The position numbers were made by a program, and so were the translations under genes. Shown one piece after another: positions 36,199 through 43,958 of a stretch of 52,844 bases of DNA. Source of the stretch: Fibrobacterales bacterium Fibro_02 (lineage in GTDB: Bacteria; Fibrobacterota; Fibrobacteria; Fibrobacterales; Fibrobacteraceae); the NCBI GenBank assembly GCA_001603905.1, contig LVAE01000096.1, positions 1-52,844 on the forward strand, in the 5' to 3' direction. Each line of letters opens with the position of its first letter. The first letter of the stretch is position 1. A model generated the notes under the pieces. It ran no database searches. It saw nothing but the letters and a program-made list of their open reading frames with translations, and was not told the DNA's origin.

Positions 36199-36957
36199 TT
36201 AAGGATTCTTGACCAGGCGCACACTAAACGCGCAATCCTTCTTGCTCGAAAGTTCCTGGAACGCCCCTGTAAAGTAGCTCAGGTGCCTGTAGTAGGCGCG
36301 GGACTCGTTTTCTTCGTCGGCGCACCAAAAATAGGCGAACGATCCCATGTAATTGAACACGCCCGCAGAAGTACGGCTGCCAAACGGCTTGGCCGCAAAT
36401 CCCACGTCATCGGTCCCAGGCACACCGGGGCCAAAGACGCCCTGCGTTTTCCACACATCGCTGGAGGACTTGAGCATAGTTCCGACGCGGCCCTTCAGGT
36501 TCAGGCTCTTGCAATAAAGTCCGAGTTCGTTGAAGTCCCTGCGGGTCGCCAGATGCCAGCCCGGAGGAGCGCACTTGCAGGCGCTTTCCCACGTATACAA
36601 GCGGCCATAAATGTCCAACAGGTTCTCATTGGCACCGTAGATGTAGGAATTCGGCATCTTGAAGCGGAAATTCTCGGCAAGCCACACCTGGTTACCGATC
36701 TTGACCGTATTGTAGCGCTGCTCATCGCGCATATCCGTAAGGGTATTCCCCTCCTCAACAGGAACGGGAATCTTATAATCGAACTTCGGTTCAAACTTTT
36801 CGTAGCGCGTACCGCAGTTATTGCAGAAATTTGCATTCAGCGGGATCTTCGAGCCGCAATGGTAACAAATTTTCAGAAGTGTATTACCGCACTGGCTGCA
36901 GTAAACGTTATCCGGGCCGACTTCGGCACCGCATCTAGGACATATCGGCATACTCAA
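36199..36957 (-). CDS. double zinc ribbon fused to a FISUMP (TIGR02145) domain
   Basis: A 252-aa protein. Residues 1-50 hold two zinc ribbons: CPRCGAEVG...CSQCG and CYHCGSKIP...CNNCG. From about 80 onward comes a Fibrobacter succinogenes major paralogous domain with YNTVKIGNQVWLAENFRFK, YGRLYTWESAC, PPGWHLATRRDFNELG and the ending CAFSVRLVKN. FISUMP proteins are usually exported; this one has no signal peptide and starts with cytosolic-type zinc ribbons. It is paired with the STAS gene. The role of the domain is not established. Confidence 0.85.
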   Translation of the reverse strand: MSMPICPRCGAEVGPDNVYCSQCGNTLLKICYHCGSKIPLNANFCNNCGTRYEKFEPKFDYKIPVPVEEGNTLTDMRDEQRYNTVKIGNQVWLAENFRFKMPNSYIYGANENLLDIYGRLYTWESACKCAPPGWHLATRRDFNELGLYCKSLNLKGRVGTMLKSSSDVWKTQGVFGPGVPGTDDVGFAAKPFGSRTSAGVFNYMGSFAYFWCADEENESRAYYRHLSYFTGAFQELSSKKDCAFSVRLVKNP

Positions 36958-37008
36958 ACGCTCCTCATTTACACTACTAATTATACATTATTTAATTGAC
37001 TGCGCCAA

Positions 37009-37134
37009 TTATTCGATCTCCGAAACGACCCCAGCCTTGGTACGGAAGAAGTTGCCGAAAAGAGCATGGTGCCAATCAGCACCTTTCTTCTTATGCTTTT
37101 CGCCTTCTACACCTTCGGGCCTTACGCGCGTAAT
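37009..37134 (-). pseudogene. possible remnant of a gene 3' end
   Basis: On the minus strand an open stretch of 41 codons with no start codon runs to a TAA at 37009. It reads RPEGVEGEKHKKKG then ADWHHALFGNFFRTKAG and ends VVSEIE. Codon use and composition look coding, but a TAG lies immediately upstream. It is most easily explained as the tail of a decayed gene or of a repeated element; 41 open codons could also be chance. Confidence 0.3.
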
Positions 37135-37140
37135 CTAGAC

Positions 37141-37156
37141 GCGGCAAATTTGCCGC
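37141..37156 (-). terminator. 16-bp perfect palindrome after the Ala/Pro-rich OMP gene
   Basis: GCGGCAAATTTGCCGC is perfectly self-complementary and begins 6 bases beyond the stop codon at 37163. As RNA it could form a GCGGCA stem with an AATT loop. No T-tract follows, so termination or a protein-binding site are both open. Confidence 0.35.
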
Positions 37157-37162
37157 ATCAGG

Positions 37163-38218
37163 CTAGAACTTCCACATGGCACCGATAGCGGGAACGACAC
37201 TGTACACGCCGCGGTCATCATCGATGTAGGTTTCAGTGCGGACGTAGTCGTCATCCTTCTCGTACCTGACCGAAGATTCGGTGACGGTAATGGGGAGCCA
37301 GCGACCACCCACGCTTGCGAAAATGCCGATATGTTCGGAAAGGCCGAAACGCAGCACGAGGTCGCCACCGATGGAGAGTGCACCCATGGATTCCGTGAAG
37401 CGGCGGTCAACTGCGCCAAGTTCCGAATGACGGACTTCCTTTTCGTCGGATTCATACTCGGCGTATTCGTAACCGGCCACAGCAAGCACGACCAGCGTAA
37501 AGCCGTTGGTGTTCACGGGGCTGAAGCCAAGGCCCGCTTCAACCGATCCGAAGGAACCGACCAGCCAGTCGTCGGACTTTTCAAAACGGATGTTGTCGGT
37601 TGTCGAGGATCCTGCCGCAACGGACAGGTGCAATGCCAGGCCAAAACGAGTGACACCCGTATAGGAGAGGTCGAGGCCATAGTTAATCAGGTCAATCTTC
37701 TTGCCATGCGACTTGTACTGTTCTACAGGAACGGTAGCGCCGACGCCCCACAAGTGCGTCCAGGTCTTTTCGGCGGCAGGAGCAGCGACGGGAGCGGGAG
37801 CAGAGGCTGCGTAAACCCCTTCGGCGGGAGTTGCAGAGGCCTCTTCGGCAGGAGCTGCAGTCGGGGTTGCCGTCTGGGCGATAGGTTCTGCAGTTTCAGC
37901 AGATGCCGCTGTAGCAGGCGCTTCGGCGGGTTCTGCAGCAGGAGCAGGTTCTGCGGCCGGGGCAGCAGCCTGTGCGGCAGGTTCAGCCGTTTCAGTGGAT
38001 TCTGCGGGCTGGGCAACAGGTTCAGCAGCAGGGGCTGCTTCTGCAGTCGCTTCGGCAGGGGCGGCAGCGGGAGCCTCGACAGACTCCGCGGCAGGAGCGG
38101 GCTCTGCAGCCGGGGCAACGGTCTGGGAAGCAGGTTCAGTGGCCTGGGCAGGTGCAGCCGTTTCCTGGGCGAAAACAACAGCGCTTGCGATTAATGCGGA
38201 TAAAATCATCTTTTTCAT
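37163..38218 (-). CDS. outer-membrane beta-barrel-like protein with Ala/Pro/Glu-rich linker
   Basis: A 351-aa exported protein. The signal peptide (MILSALIASAVVFA) is followed by about 130 residues of Ala/Pro/Glu/Thr repeats such as AEPAPAAE and PAAEPVAQPAEST. From about residue 158 (WTHLWGVGATVPVEQY) the sequence alternates like beta strands (YGLDLSYTGVTRFGLALHLS) and ends in MWKF, with a terminal Phe as in barrel proteins. The linker could span peptidoglycan, as in OmpA-like or Pro-rich wall linkers. It probably sits in the outer membrane. The specific family is unrecognised. Confidence 0.72.
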   Translation of the reverse strand: MKKMILSALIASAVVFAQETAAPAQATEPASQTVAPAAEPAPAAESVEAPAAAPAEATAEAAPAAEPVAQPAESTETAEPAAQAAAPAAEPAPAAEPAEAPATAASAETAEPIAQTATPTAAPAEEASATPAEGVYAASAPAPVAAPAAEKTWTHLWGVGATVPVEQYKSHGKKIDLINYGLDLSYTGVTRFGLALHLSVAAGSSTTDNIRFEKSDDWLVGSFGSVEAGLGFSPVNTNGFTLVVLAVAGYEYAEYESDEKEVRHSELGAVDRRFTESMGALSIGGDLVLRFGLSEHIGIFASVGGRWLPITVTESSVRYEKDDDYVRTETYIDDDRGVYSVVPAIGAMWKF

Positions 38219-38231
38219 ATAAGCATTCCTT

Positions 38232-38438
38232 TTATTCTGTAACTTCGTTCAGCCCAAAATTAGATTGAGCATATTCAAATGTTAAAGTCTTTCCGCTGAC
38301 ATACAAGCTTGTTTCCTTGTCATCAGCATTTTTTCCTTTTCCAAAAGTCAGGACCACCTTACTGTCGTCCCCCTTCTCTTCCAAAGTATAAAATGAAGAT
38401 AATATATTTTTACAAAGACGGCAATAGCAGGTTGAATT
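38232..38438 (-). pseudogene. probable gene remnant in the 38.2-38.5 kb gap
   Basis: This fills most of the only gene-free stretch over 300 bases (38219-38524). On the minus strand about 69 codons are open to a TAA at 38232, without an ATG. The last 55 codons look coding: YTLEEKGDDSKVVLTFGKG, then NADDKETSLYVSGKTLTFEY and LNEVTE. A TTG within YTL could start a short product, but no ribosome binding site precedes it. I read it as the C-terminal remnant of a beta-rich, possibly lipoprotein, gene. The rest of the gap (38439-38524) is AT-rich and presumably holds the PAP2 promoter. Confidence 0.4.
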
Positions 38439-38530
38439 TTATAGTACTATTTTCGTAAGAATTTTGCAATATCATCGTATTTGTCAGGTCAAGGTATACT
38501 ATATTTTACACGCCCAAAAAAGAGGTGTTT

Positions 38531-39478
38531 ATGGATATTGAGTACCTGCTCCTGTTGCAGAATTTCAGGAATGCGATTAACGACGCGTTCACTCCCTTTA
38601 TGGAGATGATTTCGCTTTACGCGATTACCACCCTATGCATCGTCCCCGCATTCGTGTACTGGTGCGTCAGCAAGCGCATGGGGCTTTTCACGTTTACGGC
38701 ATGGTCGCTCACGACCGCCTTCAACGCAACCCTCAAGTTGACCGTCTGCGCCTACCGCCCCTGGATCCGCGACGCGAGAATTCTCCCCGCAGGGGATGCC
38801 ATCGCCACGGCGGGCGGATATTCCTTCCCGAGCGGACACACCACCACGGCGACCCCCATTTACGGAAGCTTCGCGGCGAACCTCTGGAAGCGCATGCGTT
38901 TTGCAGCATTTATCTGCATCGCGGGCATTCTCCTGACCGGATTTTCGCGCAACTACCTGGGCGTCCACACGCCGCAGGACGTGCTGGTGGGACTTGCCGA
39001 AAGTTGCCTTTTCATTTTTGCGACCTTCAAGATTTTTAAGTACCTCGACGCGAACCCCGAAAAGGAAAAGTGGTTCCTGCTCGCCGGATTCATTATCGGC
39101 TGGATTTTCCTCGCCTATGTGACTTTCAAGCCGTACCACGTAGATTACGTGAACGGGAAGATTCTCGTGGACCCGCAGCGCATGATGATCGATGCCTACG
39201 GCGATGTCGGACAGCTGATATTCTTCTGCGTCGCACGCTTTATCGACAAGACCTGGATCAAGTTCAAGGCCGAATTCAACAAGGTAAACGTCGCCTACGG
39301 AATTATCGGCGCAGTTCTCCTGTTCTTTATTATCAGCCTCGCCAGCGGTCACGGATCTTCGACAGCCTCGGTGCAGGCACAACAGTGGGCCAAGTTCGCC
39401 TCTCGCGGCGTCCTCATTTTCTACGTCATGGTGCTGTGGCCCCTGGTGATGAAACTTTTGCAAAAGAAAAACAAATAG
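38531..39478 (+). CDS. PAP2-family membrane phosphatase
   Basis: A 315-aa integral membrane phosphatase. The ATG at 38531 is chosen over an in-frame GTG two codons earlier because AGAGGTG sits at the right distance. Catalytic motifs are KLTVCAYRPW (KxxxxxxRP), SFPSGHTTT (PSGH) and SRNYLGVHTPQD (SRxxxxxHxxxD). Several membrane helices follow in the C-terminal half. The substrate may be undecaprenyl pyrophosphate or a phospholipid phosphate. The next two genes carry similar leader sequences (GGTGTNTATG type), and all three concern the cell envelope. Confidence 0.9.
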   Translation: MDIEYLLLLQNFRNAINDAFTPFMEMISLYAITTLCIVPAFVYWCVSKRMGLFTFTAWSLTTAFNATLKLTVCAYRPWIRDARILPAGDAIATAGGYSFPSGHTTTATPIYGSFAANLWKRMRFAAFICIAGILLTGFSRNYLGVHTPQDVLVGLAESCLFIFATFKIFKYLDANPEKEKWFLLAGFIIGWIFLAYVTFKPYHVDYVNGKILVDPQRMMIDAYGDVGQLIFFCVARFIDKTWIKFKAEFNKVNVAYGIIGAVLLFFIISLASGHGSSTASVQAQQWAKFASRGVLIFYVMVLWPLVMKLLQKKNK

Positions 39479-39487
39479 GGAGTGTTT

Positions 39488-40711
39488 ATGAACTTTTATA
39501 CGAAAATGCAGAACTGGATTCCGTCGGCTCTCCGAGCCTCCAGAATGACAAGTTCTATGGGAATGTCATCCTGGAGGGGCAAAGCCCCGACGGGATCCAT
39601 CGTGGCCTTATCACTGGCGATGGTCTTCGCAGCCTGTAGCAGCGACACTATCGAAAGTACTGCTGCAGAAAACGAAAAGCTCGGGATGCCCCTCGAAAGC
39701 ACGACCCCGGCATTCCTAAAAAAAGGCGACAAGATTGCATTGCTTTCACCTTCGTACACCACCCCCGATTCCAACATCCAGAAAACGGCCGATGTCATTA
39801 GGGAATGGGGCTTCGAACCGGTTATCGGTAAAAATGTCGACAAGCTCGATGCGGGCAAATTCGCTGGCACCGTCGAGGAACGCGCCGACGACTTTATCGA
39901 GGCCCTCAAGGATACCAGCATCAAGGCGATCCTCTGCAACCGTGGCGGCTACGGCACCATCCAGCTGGTGGATTACATCGACCCGAAGCTCATCCAGGAA
40001 AATCCCAAGTGGGTAATCGGCTACAGCGACATTACCACGCTGCATGCCATGCAGACCAAGGCGGGTGTCGCAAGCATTCACGGCACCATGAGCTCAAGCA
40101 TCGCAAAGACCGGTGGCGACGAAGACAACAGCAAGCTCCTGCGCGACCTTCTCAAGGGTGATGTTCCCGTATACAAGGTTCCTTCGCACAAGTATAACCA
40201 GAACGGGACCGCCAAGGGCATTCTCGTGGGTGGCAACATGGCGACCTTCGTACCGCTCATCGGCGCATCCGACATCGACGTATTCCAGAACGAAGGCATC
40301 ATCCTCTTTATGGAAGAAATCGGCGAAAACCTGCGCAACATTGACCGAATGTTCCACTCGATCGAGCTGCACGGCGTCATGGAAAATGTAAAGGGCGTTA
40401 TCCTCGGCGAATTCGTGGATTCCGGCACCGACCTCGACTACGAAAGCACCGAGGCAATGCTTTCCAAGTACCTGAAAAAATACGACATTCCCGTGATGTG
40501 CGGATTCCCGGCGGGTCACGATGACGTCAACCTTCCGATCGTGATGGGAGCTGAAGTCAAGATGGACGTTACCGACGAAGGGGCGACACTCTCCTTTGAT
40601 ATTGGCGGCTATCGCCAGGAAATCGACACCGAAAAGCTCACCGCGAAGGCAACTCTTTCTAAGTCCCTGCTCAAGATGCTTTCGGGCAAGACATTTGAAA
40701 TCGAAGAATAA
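39488..40711 (+). CDS. LD-carboxypeptidase (peptidase S66) lipoprotein with repeat-derived leader
   Basis: A 407-aa protein of the MccF/LdcA family. Typical stretches are KKGDKIALLSPSY, CNRGGYGTIQLVDYID, GYSDITTLHAMQ (nucleophile Ser), GGNMATFVPLIG, MEEIGENLRNIDRM (catalytic Glu) and GFPAGHDDVNLPI (His region). Such enzymes cut the D-Ala from tetrapeptide stems. The N-terminus is a lipoprotein signal (VALSLAMVFAACSS), but the 40 residues before its hydrophobic core are translated from two inverted palindromic repeats. Start at 39488 follows GGGAGTG; a later ATG within the repeat has no ribosome binding site. Confidence 0.88.
   Translation: MNFYTKMQNWIPSALRASRMTSSMGMSSWRGKAPTGSIVALSLAMVFAACSSDTIESTAAENEKLGMPLESTTPAFLKKGDKIALLSPSYTTPDSNIQKTADVIREWGFEPVIGKNVDKLDAGKFAGTVEERADDFIEALKDTSIKAILCNRGGYGTIQLVDYIDPKLIQENPKWVIGYSDITTLHAMQTKAGVASIHGTMSSSIAKTGGDEDNSKLLRDLLKGDVPVYKVPSHKYNQNGTAKGILVGGNMATFVPLIGASDIDVFQNEGIILFMEEIGENLRNIDRMFHSIELHGVMENVKGVILGEFVDSGTDLDYESTEAMLSKYLKKYDIPVMCGFPAGHDDVNLPIVMGAEVKMDVTDEGATLSFDIGGYRQEIDTEKLTAKATLSKSLLKMLSGKTFEIEE
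39514..39550 (+). repeat. palindromic repeat copy 6, inside the S66 gene
   Basis: CTGGATTCCGTCGG-CTCTCCGAGCCTCCAGAATGACA-type unit, in the signal-peptide n-region. It faces copy 7 in inverted orientation 13 bases away. Confidence 0.75.
39564..39599 (-). repeat. palindromic repeat copy 7, inside the S66 gene
   Basis: TGTCATCCTGGAG, a GGGGC-AAA-GCCCC hairpin, then GACGGGATCCA: the same unit in opposite orientation to copy 6, still in frame with the coding sequence. Confidence 0.75.
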
Positions 40712-40727
40712 GTTTTAAGAGGTGTAT

Positions 40728-41888
40728 ATGAAAAAGATGAGAATGACATTTGCGATCGGAGCCATTGCGCTCCTGGCCGCGTGCGGAGACGATTCGTCGT
40801 CAGCTCCGGACTCTTCGGCAAGCTCAGAGACCTCCGTACTCAACATCAAAAAAATGTCGCTCCGCGAAAAAGTGGGACAGATGTTCTTTGTGCGCCCCGA
40901 AGCACTCGACACGACCATCCACTGGACCGAATACCAGGATCTTCCGGACTATAAGTTGCAGCAGGTGAACAAGACCATGCGCGACGTCAGCAAGGACTAC
41001 CCCGTTGGCGGAATGATTCTTTACGCACACAACATTGTAGACGAAGCGCAACTCGGTGAATTCATTGCCGAAATCAGAACGCTGAACGGTTCTCCGCTCC
41101 TTGCGATAGATGAAGAGGGAGGTCGCATCGCCCGCATCGCGAACAACGAGAACTTCGACGTACCCAAGTACGAAAGCATGACAGCCATCGCCGAAAGCGG
41201 CGACCCGAGCGAAGCTTACAAAGCCGCTTTCACCATCGGGAGCTATGTCAAGGAATACGGATTCGACATCGACTACGCCCCGGTCGCCGATGTGAACACG
41301 AACCCCGAAAACATCGTCATCGGAGCTCGCGCCTTCTCGGACGACCCCGAGACCGCCGCCGAATTCGTGGTAAGTTACCTGAACGGCCTCGATTCCGCAG
41401 GTGTCATCGGCACGCTCAAGCACTTTCCCGGTCACGGTGACGTAAAGACCGACACGCATTCCGGTTACGCCGAAACAAACAAGACCTGGGAAGAAATGCT
41501 CGAATGCGAAATGATCCCGTTCAAGGCAGGCATCGAGGCGGGCGCACAGATGATCATGACCGCGCACATCGCCGCCCCGAAGGTCACCGGTGACGATCTG
41601 CCCGCGACACTTTCGTCTGTCATCCTGCAAGACAAGCTCCGCGGCGAACTCGGATTCAAGGGAATCATCGTAACCGACGCCATGGACATGGGCGCCATCA
41701 CCACGCAATTCGGGAACGCCGAAGCCGCCATCAAGTCGATTCAGGCAGGCGTCGACGTGGTACTTTGCTCCAAGGATTTCACGCAGGTATTCGACGCCGT
41801 CGTGAATGCGGTCGAAAAAGGCAACATAAAAGAAACCCGCATTGACGAAAGCGTCAAGCGGATTCTCGAGTTAAAAGCCAAGAAATAA
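40728..41888 (+). CDS. glycoside hydrolase family 3 lipoprotein (NagZ-like)
   Basis: A 386-aa beta-N-acetylhexosaminidase-like protein. The start at 40728 follows AGAGGTG; an upstream in-frame codon lacks support. Lipobox LAAC closes the signal peptide. GH3 motifs: KVGQMFFVRPE, AIDEEGGRIARI, FDIDYAPVADVNTNP, IGARAFSDDP, LKHFPGHGDVKTDTH with the His/Asp dyad of NagZ, and nucleophile Asp in GIIVTDAMDMGAI. NagZ is normally cytosolic; here it is predicted to be lipid-anchored facing the periplasm or outside, so peptidoglycan or chitin-like substrates are possible. Confidence 0.92.
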   Translation: MKKMRMTFAIGAIALLAACGDDSSSAPDSSASSETSVLNIKKMSLREKVGQMFFVRPEALDTTIHWTEYQDLPDYKLQQVNKTMRDVSKDYPVGGMILYAHNIVDEAQLGEFIAEIRTLNGSPLLAIDEEGGRIARIANNENFDVPKYESMTAIAESGDPSEAYKAAFTIGSYVKEYGFDIDYAPVADVNTNPENIVIGARAFSDDPETAAEFVVSYLNGLDSAGVIGTLKHFPGHGDVKTDTHSGYAETNKTWEEMLECEMIPFKAGIEAGAQMIMTAHIAAPKVTGDDLPATLSSVILQDKLRGELGFKGIIVTDAMDMGAITTQFGNAEAAIKSIQAGVDVVLCSKDFTQVFDAVVNAVEKGNIKETRIDESVKRILELKAKK

Positions 41889-41899
41889 TTTGAATCAGC

Positions 41900-42649
41900 C
41901 TAGAAACTGCCGCCGAGATTTTCGAGAGAATCGATAATCACGACGCAGTCCTTGGCGACGTTTCTCATCACGAAACGCATCATATCCAAGGGGATTGCAA
42001 CGCAGCCACCAGTGTAGGGCTTGCGGTCGCCGAACACGTGCAGGAAGATGGCGGAGCCCTTGCCCGGAGTGCCTTCGGCATTGTAGCTGATGTTCAAGCA
42101 ATACTGGTAGTGGATAGGATAATCGGCGATACGTTCGCTGCTTTCCTTGTCCAGATCAGGATAATCCTTGAGGCTCACGAGTTCGTTGTAGTGCATGCCA
42201 TCGCGCACGTCGCCAGACCAGTAAGTATCGCTATCGGCCTTGGTGTACTCAAAAGATTTCATGCCAGGATCGCTGGAATTTCCGAAAGCCTTGTTGAAGG
42301 AGAACGTGCCCACGGGGGTCATGCCGTCGCCTTCCTTGGTCTTGCCAAGGCCATTCTTGCCGATAAAGCCAGGAGTGGACATGATCATCTGCCAGTTGCC
42401 CGACTTGTCCTTTTCGTGCATCGAGATCCATGCCGTAGTGCCCTCGTAGGCGGCCACCACAAACATCTGCTTGGCCGTATCGGCCTCGGGCAGCTTCGTG
42501 ACCCATTCCGGGGACGGTTCAGCGGTATACACCTTCGCCTCGGGAACGTGTACCTCGGGGACATTAATCTTGGCAGAGGAACTGTCGTCGGAGCAGGCAG
42601 TAAAAGCGGCCATCAGGGGAAACAATGCTATAGAGAAAAACTTTTTCAT
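41900..42649 (-). CDS. L,D-transpeptidase-like (YkuD) lipoprotein
   Basis: A 249-aa lipoprotein. The ATG at 42649 is chosen because GAGGTGG precedes it and the signal peptide MKKFFSIALFPLMAAFTAC starts there. The catalytic region IFLHVFGDRKPYTGGCVAIP carries the His and Cys of YkuD-type L,D-transpeptidases, with a central conserved Gly. The upstream segment TPGFIGKNGLGKTKEGDGMT (TxxG...KxGDxxTP) is also typical. It crosslinks peptidoglycan stems or attaches proteins to them. It is convergent with the GH3 gene, 11 bases apart, closing a small envelope-remodelling cluster. Confidence 0.85.
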   Translation of the reverse strand: MKKFFSIALFPLMAAFTACSDDSSSAKINVPEVHVPEAKVYTAEPSPEWVTKLPEADTAKQMFVVAAYEGTTAWISMHEKDKSGNWQMIMSTPGFIGKNGLGKTKEGDGMTPVGTFSFNKAFGNSSDPGMKSFEYTKADSDTYWSGDVRDGMHYNELVSLKDYPDLDKESSERIADYPIHYQYCLNISYNAEGTPGKGSAIFLHVFGDRKPYTGGCVAIPLDMMRFVMRNVAKDCVVIIDSLENLGGSF

Positions 42650-42797
42650 AAACCACCTCAACAAAAAATGTAATAAAACCATTACGAAAATTCAATAACT
42701 TGGGTGACTGACCCCGACAGAAACCGTCTTAACGGAGCAGAAGCAGGGGCTCAAAATTTTATATTTGGGCAAATTATTACGCCCCCTGGAAAATACG

Positions 42798-43958
42798 ATG
42801 AAGACTTTTGAAGACGATGCGCTCCGTTCCCTTTTGCGGATAGCCGTTGATGACAATTATTCCCCTGCCCTATTTACGCGGAAGCTCAATTCCAGGGAAT
42901 GGCAGGAGCTTCATTCCGTGTGCATCAAGCAACTGATGGCAGGCGTCGTCTATAGGGCAATTTGCAAGTTGCCCAAGGAGCAGCGACCGCCGCTCGATTT
43001 GATTTTCCAATGGGCAAGCGAAGCCGAAACCGTCAAGGGGCACAACAAGCTCCTGAACGAAGAGGCGGCAAGGCTCACGGAACTTTTTGCGGCAGAGGGG
43101 CGCAAGACCGCCGTACTCAAGGGATCTGCAAATGCAAGGCTCTACCCCGACCCCAACATGCGCCAGGCAGGCGACATAGACCTTTGGGTGGACGGTGGCA
43201 AGAAAAGCGTACTCGCCCTGATGCAAAAGATGGGATACGAAATTGAAGAAAAGGACTTGATTTCGGAGCACCACGTTCACCTGCATCCGGTTGAAAGCGA
43301 CGTCACCGTAGAAGTCCATTACAGGCCATCGTCAGGAAACCTGAACCCGTTCTCGAATGCGCACCTAATGCGTTTCCTGGAAAGCGAAATCCAGAACGTC
43401 GAAAAGGTTCCCGAAGGATTCAACGTCCCCTCGATAAAGTTTGCACTCGCGATGCAACTGTCGCATATTCAGCGGCATTTCTTGGCGGGCGGCATCGGCT
43501 TCAAGCAACTGCTTGACTACTATATGCTGCTGCTCCATTCCACCGAAAGCGACCGCAAGGAGATTGCCTCGCAGCTGTCCCGTTTCGGCCTCGCGGAATC
43601 CGCTGCGGCCCTGATGTGGATTATGGAATATATGTTCGCGCTAGATGCGTCCAAGATGCTCTGCAAGCCCGACAAGCGACGCGGCGTAAAAATGCTCGAC
43701 GAAGTCTATGCCGGCGGGAACTTCGGAAAGCACAGGAACTCGCCAGAGAAGGAAGCGCGCACCCACTTTGCCCTGCGATGGCTGAAACGCAGAATCCGCT
43801 CCGTACGCATGTTCTGGTTCGCCCCGGCCGAAGTCCTGGGTCACGAATTCAGCTACTGGAGAACGTTCATTCGTTCGATTCCGTTCCGCATCAAGATGCG
43901 CCGAGTTTCTATCTGGGACATTTACCAACAACAATACGACCACAGCAAAAAAGCCTAA
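42798..43958 (+). CDS. nucleotidyltransferase family protein (PF14907-like)
   Basis: A 386-aa protein starting at MKTFEDDALRSLL, with an open frame 11 codons longer upstream. The nucleotidyltransferase core is TAVLKGSANARLYPDPNMRQ and AGDIDLWVD, with the two Asp residues of the GD-D pattern. Helical flanks hold conserved HXXH-like stretches (EHHVHLHP, VEVHYRP). Relatives accompany lasso-peptide and other RiPP loci but are also found alone. It is the first gene of the five-gene plus-strand cluster; its stop overlaps the next start (TAATG). The nucleotide and target are unknown. Confidence 0.8.
   Translation: MKTFEDDALRSLLRIAVDDNYSPALFTRKLNSREWQELHSVCIKQLMAGVVYRAICKLPKEQRPPLDLIFQWASEAETVKGHNKLLNEEAARLTELFAAEGRKTAVLKGSANARLYPDPNMRQAGDIDLWVDGGKKSVLALMQKMGYEIEEKDLISEHHVHLHPVESDVTVEVHYRPSSGNLNPFSNAHLMRFLESEIQNVEKVPEGFNVPSIKFALAMQLSHIQRHFLAGGIGFKQLLDYYMLLLHSTESDRKEIASQLSRFGLAESAAALMWIMEYMFALDASKMLCKPDKRRGVKMLDEVYAGGNFGKHRNSPEKEARTHFALRWLKRRIRSVRMFWFAPAEVLGHEFSYWRTFIRSIPFRIKMRRVSIWDIYQQQYDHSKKA

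Noticed and set aside
39514..39599. Insertion sequence ends or attachment site
   Set aside because: The inverted pair is short, has no transposase and matches the dispersed palindromic repeat family found elsewhere in the window.
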